Assembly (NCBI RefSeq): GCF_004798865.1
Contig: NW_025335455.1
Span: 124,001 to 188,000 of the forward strand
Reading direction: 5' to 3'
Source: Varanus komodoensis
Lineage: Eukaryota > Chordata > Lepidosauria > Squamata > Varanidae
DNA: 64,000 nt
Under the pieces are notes generated by a model. It was not told the DNA's origin, made no database searches, and worked only from the letters and a program-made list of their open reading frames with translations. Positions 45,501-53,965 of this stretch are shown here, piece by piece (the stretch's first letter is position 1; every line of letters starts with the position of its first letter). Made by a program: the position numbers and the translations under genes.

Positions 45501-48500
45501 ACTGAAGCAGTCAGCAGATGAATTCTTGCAGGTGAGAATAAATACGAAATAAAGAAGAAATGGTTCAGGGAAGGATGGTTTCCCCTTTTATAAAGCTCTA
45601 AAATTAAATGCAATCATTTCAAACCAGGCAAAAAGTCAAAAATCAGCAATCAGCAGCACTTAATGAGACCTAACAGGTCACACAATGCAAAACAGCCATT
45701 GAATTGAAGCATTGGATCCTTGCTGGCTGGCTTGTTTTTCAAGTGGCCTTCTTTTGTCCTGGCAGCATTCAGATGCAGAGTTCCTCCAGAGAAGTGTTGC
45801 TACAGCTGTGCTGGTTTGCACTGCTAGGGAGTGTAGCCAGAGTATGTCCCCTGTGGCTTTAACAGGCATCTGGTGCATGGGAGGGACTGGCACATGCATC
45901 TAAATTTCTCCCTCTCTCCCTCTCTCCCTCTCTCTCTCTCTCATCCCTGTAGGACATCAGAGACATCTTACCAAGGTGAGTGACGTTGCCATGAGACCTC
46001 AGTAGTGGACCGTATATAAACGTTTTAAATAAATAAATATTAAAACATGGGGGAAGCAGGGGCTGCGTGCGAGCAGTCTGCCTCTCTGTGGTCGTGCGGG
46101 GAAGCTATCGGACTCCCTGGCGGGGGGCAGCGTTGTTCATCTACTGTCATCTTGATTGCTGAGCGACGCGTATTCTGTGCAGGCGTTGAGCAGAGCATCT
46201 GGGAAATTCCGCCTGCCGTTGAGGGCAGCGCAAGACCATCGCTGTCTCTTGCAGCTGAAGGTGGGCTTGAGTGGTCAGCCTCACTGCCCTGTCCTGCATT
46301 AGTGTAATGTCCGGACTGTTTGCAAAGGTAGCCTCACATAGAGCTCATTACAGTAATCACAGTCCTTGATGAATTGCCTTCAGGCCACTAGATTCCGGAC
46401 AACAGATTCTGAGTGTTTACAGTGGGTGAGTTATAGTGGGACGAAAAGGGTGGAAAACCTTTCCCATTGCTTGCCCCAATTATCCATGCCAGCTTTATTT
46501 GCATACCACAATGGCTGTTAAAGTAAATTAGTGAGGTACATTTACATTTAAGTATATTTTAGGTACTTCTGTTCCGGTGCTGCTATAAGTTTAAACATTG
46601 TGTATCATGCAAAATCCCCATCTAAACTTCAGGCAGATGATTTGAAAAGGAATGTCAAACTCTGTCCCATGGAAAAATCCACAGAGTTTCTGCAGCTTAA
46701 ATGCAGAACTTTCAAAGGCAGGATTCAGCCCATGGGTCACAAGTTCTGTACTCCATCACAAACCTTTCTTTGGTGTCCCAATTTTTCTACTGAATTAAGA
46801 GCTTTGAGAATAGATGGATTTATAGAAAATATTGGTTGTGTCTTCCCAGGTGTGAAGAAAAACCCTGGGAGTATCAAAAAGCATTTCCTCCTAAATTAAG
46901 CGAAGATATTAAGAAGTTCTCCGAGTCACGTACATCTTTTGAGACGGTCGTGAAGGATTTCAGAGGTAACAAAGAGTCTGCACATGAATTTGTAAGGGTG
47001 GCATTAAAATACAGCTATGAGGTTCTGGCTGACTTGTTGTGTTCCAGCCTTTTGTAATGCTTTGTTAGGGTTGCCAGGCTGCCTCCTGGCACCTGCCTTT
47101 AAAGGAACCAGTAAAACCGCTGATGTAGCCATCCTGGCGGCTCATGTCCATTCTTCCCTCCTAATCACAAGGACATACGCTGTGCCAGATCAGGCTCAAG
47201 CTCCTCCTCAGTTCGGTGTCTGAGTTCCGGCAGTGACCAGCCACAGGCTTCCAGGAAGCCCATGCGGTTTGCTTCCCCGTCCTGAGCATCTAGTGCTCAG
47301 GGAGGGGGAGGGCATGTGGGTGGGGGGCAGCTGTCCACGGGCAGAGTCCTAAACTCCAGATGCCAAGCATGCAGTGAAGAAGGAGGGCTCCGGCCCTTGC
47401 GGCACTCCTGCCCCGAGGCAAAACGTGCAGCGGTCCTTCTTCCCATTCCTTTTGTGAGGAACTGGCTCGTTTTGGTCCTGCCCATGTAACCAAAGCACAG
47501 CCACTATCCGGAGTGGGACCACCCTGGTTCATTTCTGCACATTTTTTCTCTCTTAGTCTTCCTTCTTTGGTGGGGAGGGGTTACTGCTCGATTCAAATGG
47601 ATCAGAAATCCGAGATTTCACTGCTGCTGTGGTTGAACAATCTGAAAAGCAGCCAAGTCAGGAATTCACAATCTTCTGAAGCTCAGACTTTAAAAAATGA
47701 TTTTGCCTTGGGTATGTAAGCCTTTGTTAGTGCACTCAGAGAAAGTCCATTATTATTGGTGCACATATCTTAGGAGGTGGGACTAAGGGTAAGAAACAGG
47801 CAGTCACGTTAAGGCTACCAAGGAAGCCGAGGTTGTTACATCCATTGATCTGTGGCAGGAAGTGCAGTCCAGTGTTGTTGTTGTCGTTAGTCGTGTCCGA
47901 CCCATCGCGACCCCACGGACAACATTGCTCCAGGGCCTCCTGTCCTCCACCAACTCCAGAGTCCACTTAAGCTCATGCCGACTGCTTCAGTGACTCCATC
48001 CAGCCACCTCATCCTCTGCCGTCCCCTCCTTCTTTCGCCATCTATTGTTTCCAGCATCAGGCTCTTCTCCAGTGAGTCCTTCCTTCTTATTAGGTGGCCA
48101 AAGTGTTTGAGTTTCATCTTCAGGATCTGGCCTCCTAAAGAGCAGTCAGGGTTGATCTCCTCTAGGACTGACTGGTTTGATCACCTTGCAGTCCAAGGGA
48201 CTCGCAGGAGTCTTCTCCAGCACCACAATTCAAAGGCCCCATAGCTTTTCTCCCCAGGATCTTCCTCATGGATCTTTCATTCCTGGTTCCTATGGAGTAC
48301 GGATCTTTACAGCATCAGACTCTCCTTTTACCTCTAGATACATCTGCAACTGAGTGTCCTTTCGGCTTTGACCCAGTCGCTTCATTCTTTCTGGCGCAAC
48401 TAGTACTAGCCCTCCGCTCTTCCCCAGTAGCATATTGGACACCTTCTGACCTGAGGTGCTCATATTCCGGCGTCATATCTTTTTGCCTTTTGGTACTGTC

Positions 48501-49692
48501 CATGGGGTTTTCCTGGCAAAGATACTGGAGTGAGTTGCCATTTCCTTCTCCCGTAGTTCATGTTTTGCCAGAGTTCCCTGATATGACCAGTCTGTCTTGG
48601 GTGGCCCTGCTCAGCATAGCTCATAGCTTCATTGAGCTACACAAGCCCGTTCGGCACGACGAGGCAGTGATCCATGAAGGGGAGACCAGTGTTACCTAGT
48701 GTTAGTTGCTTTGACTGAAATGGGCCCTGAGTTTGTGGATGTTGCATCATTCTTACTGCTTTGTATTTATATCCTGCCTTTTTTTCTTGTGTAGAGCCCA
48801 AGGCAGCTTACATAACCCCATTTTATCCTTATAACAACAGCCCTGTGAGGTAGGTCAGTGTGAGAGTGAGAGTGAGGAACTGGCCCAAAGCCACCCAGTG
48901 AGCTTAATGGCTGAGCGGAGGCCAGAGCCCAGATCTCCCAATCACGTCTATATCTCCCTGGGCTTCCTCCCTGATCTTTCCTTTTCTCTCGTAGAAAGAC
49001 TACTGACTGGAAGAGAAAGCATGACAATTCCTACAGTGACAAATCCAACAAATCGTACAGTGGCAATTCCAACAGTATGGCTGGCAGTGGATGACACAGT
49101 AATGAAATTGGTGGAGCAACAACGATCACAGAATTCAGCATTTTCAAATAGGAATTCAGCATTTCCACAGCAGAATTCAGCATTTTCATATAGGAAATCA
49201 GCATTTCCACAGCAGAATTCAGCATTTTCAAATAGGAATTCAGCATTTTCACAGCAGAATATCGTGTCATCGCCCCAGAGCGACCCACTGCATTGCTGGA
49301 CCTACCTTATGGGAACTGAGAGAATAGCCTCTGGGAGCCACTCCTGGGAAGTGGATGTGCCCCAGGAACGGTTCTGGGCTGTGGGGGTGGCCAGAGAGCA
49401 TCTAAGGGATGGCTGTAAATATCCGCTCGAAGGAATCTGGGCGCTGGGCAAGTTTCCTGATGGGAGTCTAAGTGCGTTCGCTTCTTGTCAGTTGTCTCAG
49501 GGGCCAAATCCCACAAGCAATGTTGACACACTTTTTCGTGTGAAGGATATGCCAAGGAAGGTCCGGGTATCCCTGAACTATGAAAACGGAACAGTGACCT
49601 TTCTTAATGCTCACAACCACACCACCATTTATAAATGTTGTGGTGACTTTTCAGGCGATGAGATCTCCTCCTGGCTTAGTATGGGAAAATGA
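42147..49692 (+). CDS. TRIM gene E: RING / B-box / coiled-coil / modified SPRY protein
   Basis: Six coding exons: 42147-42566, 44383-44478, 45301-45531, 45953-45975, 46850-46965 and 48995-49692. All have GT/AG ends and the total is 1584 nt, 527 aa plus stop, in frame. RING about residues 14-59, B-box2 about 94-130, coiled coil 141-249, linker to 295, C-terminal exon 296-527. A separate 27-nt exon like that of gene C was not found; the 116-nt and last exons join directly in phase 1. The first part of the last exon lacks a recognisable PRY. It holds a Thr/Pro/Asn stretch and then six heptads of the NSAF type (residues 341-382) before a SPRY with WEVDV, FWAVGVARE, IWALG and PRKVRVSLNYENG. Likely an E3 ubiquitin ligase with an altered target-binding end. 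It is on the opposite strand to A and C. Confidence 0.85.
42567..44382. other. First intron of gene E
   Basis: GC-rich at its start, then ordinary. Holds one palindromic repeat (43.0 kb) and no other exon. Confidence 0.4.
43000..43068. repeat. Palindromic interspersed repeat
   Basis: GCCTACAGCTCCCTTCAGC then GATGGGAGTTGTAGGCC inverted. In intron 1 of gene E. Confidence 0.5.
44685..44805. repeat. Palindromic interspersed repeat
   Basis: GGCCTACAACTCCCAGTGGCC then GGGGAGTTGTAGGCTAA inverted, with the outer pair CCTTCCAGA / TCTGGAGGCC. Confidence 0.5.
44987..45017 (+). repeat. (GGGA)n microsatellite
   Basis: GA-rich run turning to GGGA, in intron 2 of gene E. Confidence 0.85.
45301..45531 (+). 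CDS. Gene E 231-nt coiled-coil exon
   Basis: Acceptor CTTTGCAG and donor GTGAGA, 77 residues, starting EQTEREREKI and ending SADEFLQ. It is preceded by the 96-nt exon 44383-44478 (CKIQSDLKLL) and followed by the 23-nt exon 45953-45975 (DIRDILP) and the 116-nt exon 46850-46965 (CEEKPWEYQK). Confidence 0.9.
45908..45942 (+). repeat. CT-rich microsatellite
   Basis: TCCCTC and TCTC units. It forms the polypyrimidine tract just before the 23-nt exon of gene E. Confidence 0.85.
47868..48690 (-). mobile_element. Internally deleted BovB LINE
   Basis: Antisense BovB. The 5' end of the element (about 48690-48265) is joined directly to its 3' end (about 48240-47868), with nearly all of the endonuclease and the reverse transcriptase missing. 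It lies in the last intron of gene E. Confidence 0.8.
48762..48945 (-). mobile_element. tRNA-derived reptile SINE, antisense, abutting gene E last exon
   Basis: Tail TTTATATCCTGCCTTT, core GAACTGGCCCAAAGCCACCC. It ends only about 50 bp before the splice acceptor of the gene E last exon. Confidence 0.65.
48995..49692 (+). CDS. Gene E last exon: tandem repeat plus SPRY
   Basis: Acceptor TCTCGTAG, phase 1, starting ERLLTGRES. The first 130 nt read a Thr/Pro/Asn-rich segment and 49129-49254 the 42-bp repeats. From about 49270 the SPRY is recognisable (CWTYLMGTERI, SWEVDV, FWAVGVARE, ALGKF, KVRVSLNYENG), ending SSWLSMGK. The upstream LDP and CVLG portions of a PRY are absent or unrecognisable. 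Confidence 0.85.
49129..49254 (+). repeat. In-frame tandem repeat, 3 x 42 bp (six heptads)
   Basis: Three 42-bp units, each two 21-bp halves, encode QNSAFSN-RNSAFPQ with few changes. The repeat length is a multiple of three, so copy number can vary without breaking the frame. Confidence 0.95.
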
Positions 49693-49839
49693 AGTGACGT
49701 TTCTTGCTGAGAAAACTCAGTTATACAGTGACAAACCCCAGATCTGTTTCAGTTTCTCCCACATTCTTTTTTTTAAATCTCAGTTTCCTTTAATCTCTAA
49801 AGGATTATGCCTTAATTTAATTGTGATGCTTCTGACACA

Positions 49840-49845
49840 AATAAA
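49840..49845 (+). terminator. Polyadenylation signal of gene E
   Basis: AATAAA about 150 nt past the gene E stop codon, giving a short 3'UTR. Confidence 0.55.
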
Positions 49846-50944
49846 CAAAGCAATGCAGTGTAACTAAAAGGCACTGTAAAATTCAAACAGTGATCCTAAT
49901 AAGACGGAAAGGACAAGATAAACCCCTTAAATGATGAGCACTGGAGGACAAAGGGACGGTTCCATTTGCAACAGATTAATCAGTTCAAGCTTACTAATTT
50001 AGATCCAGAGCCGTGCTGCTGGAAGTGGGGGGGTGGGGGTGGGGGTGGCTTTCCATCTCACTCCTCCAGCTTCCCCAGAAGCATCTTCCAAGAGCGGGGA
50101 GACCTTCCAGAGTAGGGTGGGCTGCGACGTGGGGGTGCTGAGGGATCCTGCGAGCGGGCAGAGGCACCTTCCCGCAGCGCTGTGTTGAGCATCACTGCCT
50201 TGAACCCAGGGCCCCTTGTGTGTCCCCTGAGTGGCAGCTTCTAGTGCTGCAAAAGGGCTTTCAGTTAGTTGCTCGATGAAGGAAACGCCTTGTGTTCTGG
50301 GCTCCCACTTTGCACGTACAGGGGCTCACTCTGCTGATAATACAAACTGATCAAGGAACCCAATTTCCATTGATATTGTACTGTGGGTTTCGCCAAAATA
50401 AAGCAAAAGGGTGCACAACAAATGAATGAACGGACAGACAGACAATACATAAAGATTGCAGGATCAAGGCTGACTCCAAGCTGGGGACGAGGAAGCCAGG
50501 AATGGCCGAGCTCAGCAAAATTCTGCAAACTTCACTTTGCATCTTGGATCAGCTTGTTTTCTTTGTATCTGCTTTTTCAATTCACTTGAATGGGAATGTG
50601 TGCACTCTGAACAGGAAACGCATGCATTTCTCTGAACATTTTTCAAAGTTGCATACTTCCTTCCCAAACGTTTCTCCTGACCAAACTGTGAAAATGAGCA
50701 TTGTTGAGAAAGTGCTAATTTCAAGAAATAAATAAATACAATCTGCATTTTTGGGAATAGTGGGAATGTGCAAACATTTAAAAACTGTTCCACATTTATG
50801 GTCACATAGTATACAAGTCTGGATGATTCTGCAAACTGAAATGAAATATTCCTACATCCAACTCTGGTTGTGACCCAAACTGGTTGTGACCCAAGTCAAA
50901 TTTCCCCATGAGATTCAATGTAATTAAGGTTAATCCATTCTGGC

Positions 50945-51432
50945 CCCTTTGATTCCTAAGATGTCGATGTTCAGTCTTGTCATCTCTTGTTTGACCACGT
51001 CCAGCTTGCCTTGATTCATGGATCTTACATTCCGGGTTCCTATGGAGTATAGATCTTTGCAGCATCGGACTTTCCTTTCACCACCAGATACATCTGCAGC
51101 TGAGTGTCCTTTCGGCTTTGGTCCCGTCACTCCATTCTTTCTGGTGCAACTAGTACTAGCCCTCCGCTCTTCCCCAGTAGCATATTGGACACCTTCTGAC
51201 CTGAGGGGCTCATCTTCCGGCGTCATATCTTTTTGCCTTTTGGTACTGTCCATGGGGTTTTCATGGCAAAGATACTGGAGTGGGTTGCCATTTCCTTCTC
51301 CCGTAGTTCATGTTTTGCCAGAGTTCTCTGATATGACCAGTCTGTCTTGGGTGGCCCTGCTCAGCATAGCTCATAGCTTCATTGAGCTACACAAGCCCCT
51401 TCGCCACGACAAGGCAGTGATCCATGAAGGAG
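50945..51432 (-). mobile_element. BovB LINE 5'-end fragment
   Basis: Antisense. It encodes the start of the BovB ORF (RNVRSMNQGKLDVVKQEM) and its leader, then stops. It is closely similar to the 5' part of the 48.3-48.7 kb copy. Confidence 0.8.
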
Positions 51433-51674
51433 TTATTTTATTTAGGTCTACTTTTTTAATGAAAATACTTAGGATGTTGCACTGTTCTATATTTTTGTAT
51501 GTTAGCTGCTTCAAATCTGTATACTGGGATTTTATGCTGTGTGTATTACATTTATACTTTATTGCATATGCTGTATGCATTAATTGCTGTGAACTACCCA
51601 GACAGATTTAGCTACTGGGTGGTACAGAAAATAAATAAGTAAATAATAAAATCCACAAGGTGGCCACAAGACAC

Positions 51675-51680
51675 TTTATT
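51675..51680 (-). terminator. Polyadenylation signal of gene F
   Basis: AATAAA on the minus strand, with an overlapping second copy 5 bp away, about 155 nt past the gene F stop. Confidence 0.55.
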
Positions 51681-51833
51681 TTATTTGTTGCAGCACAAGA
51701 AATATCACTCCAAAGAGTATTACAAAGTCACACAGCTGTTAAGCAGAAATGCTTTACGGAAAATGCAAACAATGCCTACTCAGCAATGCAAAACGGCTAC
51801 AATTCAGTAAACATCTGGAGCAGCTGGAGATAA

Positions 51834-52127
51834 TCAGACATCCAGGTCATCCTGGACAACCTTCAAATGGTCATCATACCAAATAATGCGCCTGTCGAAA
51901 TACTTAGCAGGAGCTAAACTCACACATGATCCTCCGCCTTGGAGGACCAGTTGCACTTCTCCGAAAATGTTTGGATCCTTTCTCAGGAGTTCTGCAGCAT
52001 GGCTGAAGCAGGCCGCTAGAGCTGGGGACATCTTGTTTTCTTCTTCCACAGCGGTCTTCTTTGCCACAAGATCCATCATAGTTATCTTGAGAAGTCTTTC
52101 CTCGAAGTCCTTGTCAATGATTTCCAT
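51834..52127 (-). CDS. Gene F: small protein of unknown family (97 aa)
   Basis: One ORF with a strong Kozak start (GAGCACCATGG). It is preceded by a clear splice acceptor (TTCTTCCCAG, exon start 52176) and followed about 155 nt later by AATAAA. So it reads as the coding exon of a two-exon gene with a non-coding first exon, perhaps ending at a GTACGA donor near 53.48 kb in the CpG region. The protein has no signal peptide or membrane segment and ends VVQDDLDV. The motif SPALAAC followed about 18 residues later by VQLVLQG resembles SPALEKC...ACLVIKG in domain 1 of gene G. It may be a one-domain relative of G. Function unknown. Confidence 0.6.
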   Translation of the reverse strand: MEIIDKDFEERLLKITMMDLVAKKTAVEEENKMSPALAACFSHAAELLRKDPNIFGEVQLVLQGGGSCVSLAPAKYFDRRIIWYDDHLKVVQDDLDV

Positions 52128-52319
52128 GGTGCTCCCAGTGGCACAATCCGTTCCAACGGCTCAGGGGTTCAGTCCTCTGGGAAGAAGTGGGAAGGTTACT
52201 TCTTAGGTTCATCAGTAACAATGAATGGATGCCAATTGCAACCTGAGTATTAGGCAAGCTTAGTGGTTTCAAAGGTGCAATCAATGTTTTCCAGTTAATT
52301 ATCTCTAACAAGTGTCTAT

Positions 52320-53365
52320 GTCAGTGGAATATGTCAGTCTCAGGGTGCAGTCTTGTGACTTGCTCCCTCAATACTCCTACATCTCTGAACTCAGGAGACT
52401 GAAGGGCATCCCCAGAGAAGGGGGCATGGAGGAGGTACTCTTGGGTGGGGGGCAGGGCTGGAGTGTCGACAGCAGGCATCATAGACTGGTGTCCCAATGA
52501 GAAGAACTACTCCTGTGGAATGCCTGTCTGGCAGATGTTAAAAGGAACCTGCACGACCTGGCCTCTACACAAAGATTCAGGAAGGCATCACATCCCTGTT
52601 CTTAATTCAGGCGGGTGGGGGGGTGCTTTTTTAGCAGCACTTGCAGTAGGGCTCCCCAAACCTGGTGCCCTCCTAGCCTTCCAGTTCCCATCCTCCACAG
52701 CAGCACAATCCCAGTGTTTGGGAGTAATGGGTGATGTAGTCCAGTACTTCTGCAGGGCACCAGGTTGGAAAAGGCTGTTCTAGAGAGTGTGATAGGCTCT
52801 TATCCTGGGATTTCAAATAAGGTTGCCATCCTAACATCCACCCTCGGGCATACATCTTAAGACAGTTTAATCTACTTTCCATGAAAGGTCATTTAGGAAT
52901 ACCCAGGTAAATAAATACAAATTAAATTAAATGCTCCAGCCTGACTATGGAAGGCATTGTTGGATGCCTCAAGGATCCACAGGCTTGCTCAGAGCGGGAT
53001 GCGCAGACTGGGAACTGAGCTGCGTCTGATGCTCCGCAGCAAATCAGGCGCCGCGCCAGGACTGACGTCCTTCATTTCTCTGAAACATGCTTCCCCCCAC
53101 CCCTGGTTGCGGGCCCAAAATGCTTTTCCCTGAAGAGTGTAGCTCCAGCCAGGCAGGCCAATGCTCTACCCCAATTCCTATCTGCCCCGGCCAACCGCGA
53201 GGGAGGGATGGGAGCAAGTTCCCCGCCCATCCCCAAATTCTGGAAATCCTCTCGCTATCTCCAGCCCCCCCCCACCCCAAAAAAATCCAAATTTCTGGAC
53301 AGTGTAAATAACTGTCCCTTGCATTCATAAGAAGAACGAGGAAAGGCTGCACAGAGCTGTGAAGG
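52320..53365. other. Interval between gene F coding exon and the CpG region
   Basis: Probably the intron of gene F. Contains a palindromic repeat at 52.65 kb and no recognisable exon. Confidence 0.35.
52645..52785. repeat. Palindromic interspersed repeat
   Basis: CCAAACCTGGTGCCCTCC and its inverted partner AGGGCACCAGGTTGG enclose about 100 bp. Shares ends with the 25.3 and 26.7 kb copies. Confidence 0.55.
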
Positions 53366-53582
53366 CACGTCAAAATGCTCCCTCCACCTCGCTTTCGTTC
53401 ACAAAAGGCGCCTTCTCTCCAAAACTGTCACTCGATTCGCAGCGGCTTAACTCTGCGAAGAACTGCAGAACGCTTCGTACCTCTTTCGCCTTCAGGATGC
53501 AGAGGGTCTTTCTCCTCCTGGCGTTTTCCCAAGCGGCTCGCCTATCGCTCCGACTTCCTCGGCAGTTGCGTTTCCACGCCTG

Positions 53583-53596
53583 AGTTTCGTTTTCCT
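53583..53596 (-). promoter_or_regulatory. Perfect ISRE (F side of the divergent promoter)
   Basis: Plus strand AGTTTCGTTTTCCT fits AGTTTCNNTTTCNY exactly. On the minus strand it reads GAAAACGAAACT. This is the binding site of ISGF3 and IRFs in interferon-stimulated genes. Confidence 0.6.
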
Positions 53597-53844
53597 GGCA
53601 ATCCTGGTTCCGGGAGCAGCGCGCAGAGACGCGCGTGCGCACCCACGTGACCTCCTGCCGCAGCCAGTCTGACCAGCGGCCGCCCTGTCCCCGCCGCCGG
53701 CTCCGCGCCTGCCGGCATCTTTCCTGTCCGGGCAAGAGCCGATGCGAGGCAAAGAAATGCACGAGGCGGGGACAAGCGCTTGGTTCGAGCACCCCTCCTG
53801 GCCAAGGTCCCGACGAAACCAAAAGCTGCGGCCGCACTAGTCAG

Positions 53845-53856
53845 GAAACCGAAAGT
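53845..53856 (+). promoter_or_regulatory. Perfect ISRE (G side of the divergent promoter)
   Basis: GAAACCGAAAGT matches GAAANNGAAA(C/G)(T/C). It lies 110 nt upstream of the proposed gene G start and just before a TATA-like box. Confidence 0.65.
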
Positions 53857-53873
53857 GGAGGATGGGACGGGGG

Positions 53874-53881
53874 ATTAAATA
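53874..53881 (+). promoter_or_regulatory. TATA-like box of gene G
   Basis: ATTAAATA in an otherwise GC-rich block. It would place transcription start near 53.905 kb and give a 5' leader of about 60 nt. Confidence 0.4.
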
Positions 53882-53965
53882 GGCAGTCGGTGCTTGAAGG
53901 CCACGCTTTCCCGTCGAGACGGACACCGACAGATCGCGGTCCTCTGAGGGCAGTCTCCGCAAGAC

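Larger units (their letters stand above)
53370..53960. promoter_or_regulatory. CpG-rich divergent promoter region between genes F and G
   Basis: CpG-rich block with two perfect ISREs (53583-53596 and 53845-53856) and a TATA-like ATTAAATA at about 53874. The TATA-like box lies 18 nt past the second ISRE and about 90 nt before the G start codon. The position between a minus-strand and a plus-strand gene suggests bidirectional use. Confidence 0.6.

Noticed and set aside
47557-47710. Possible extra exon of gene E between the 116-nt and SPRY exons
   Set aside because: It has an acceptor and a donor, but the phase-1 frame hits a stop. Direct joining of 46965 to 48995 keeps the frame.
53370-53837. 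155-codon minus-strand ORF in the CpG region
   Set aside because: Arg/Gly-rich translation typical of CpG islands, with competing ORFs in other frames. Better explained as promoter sequence.
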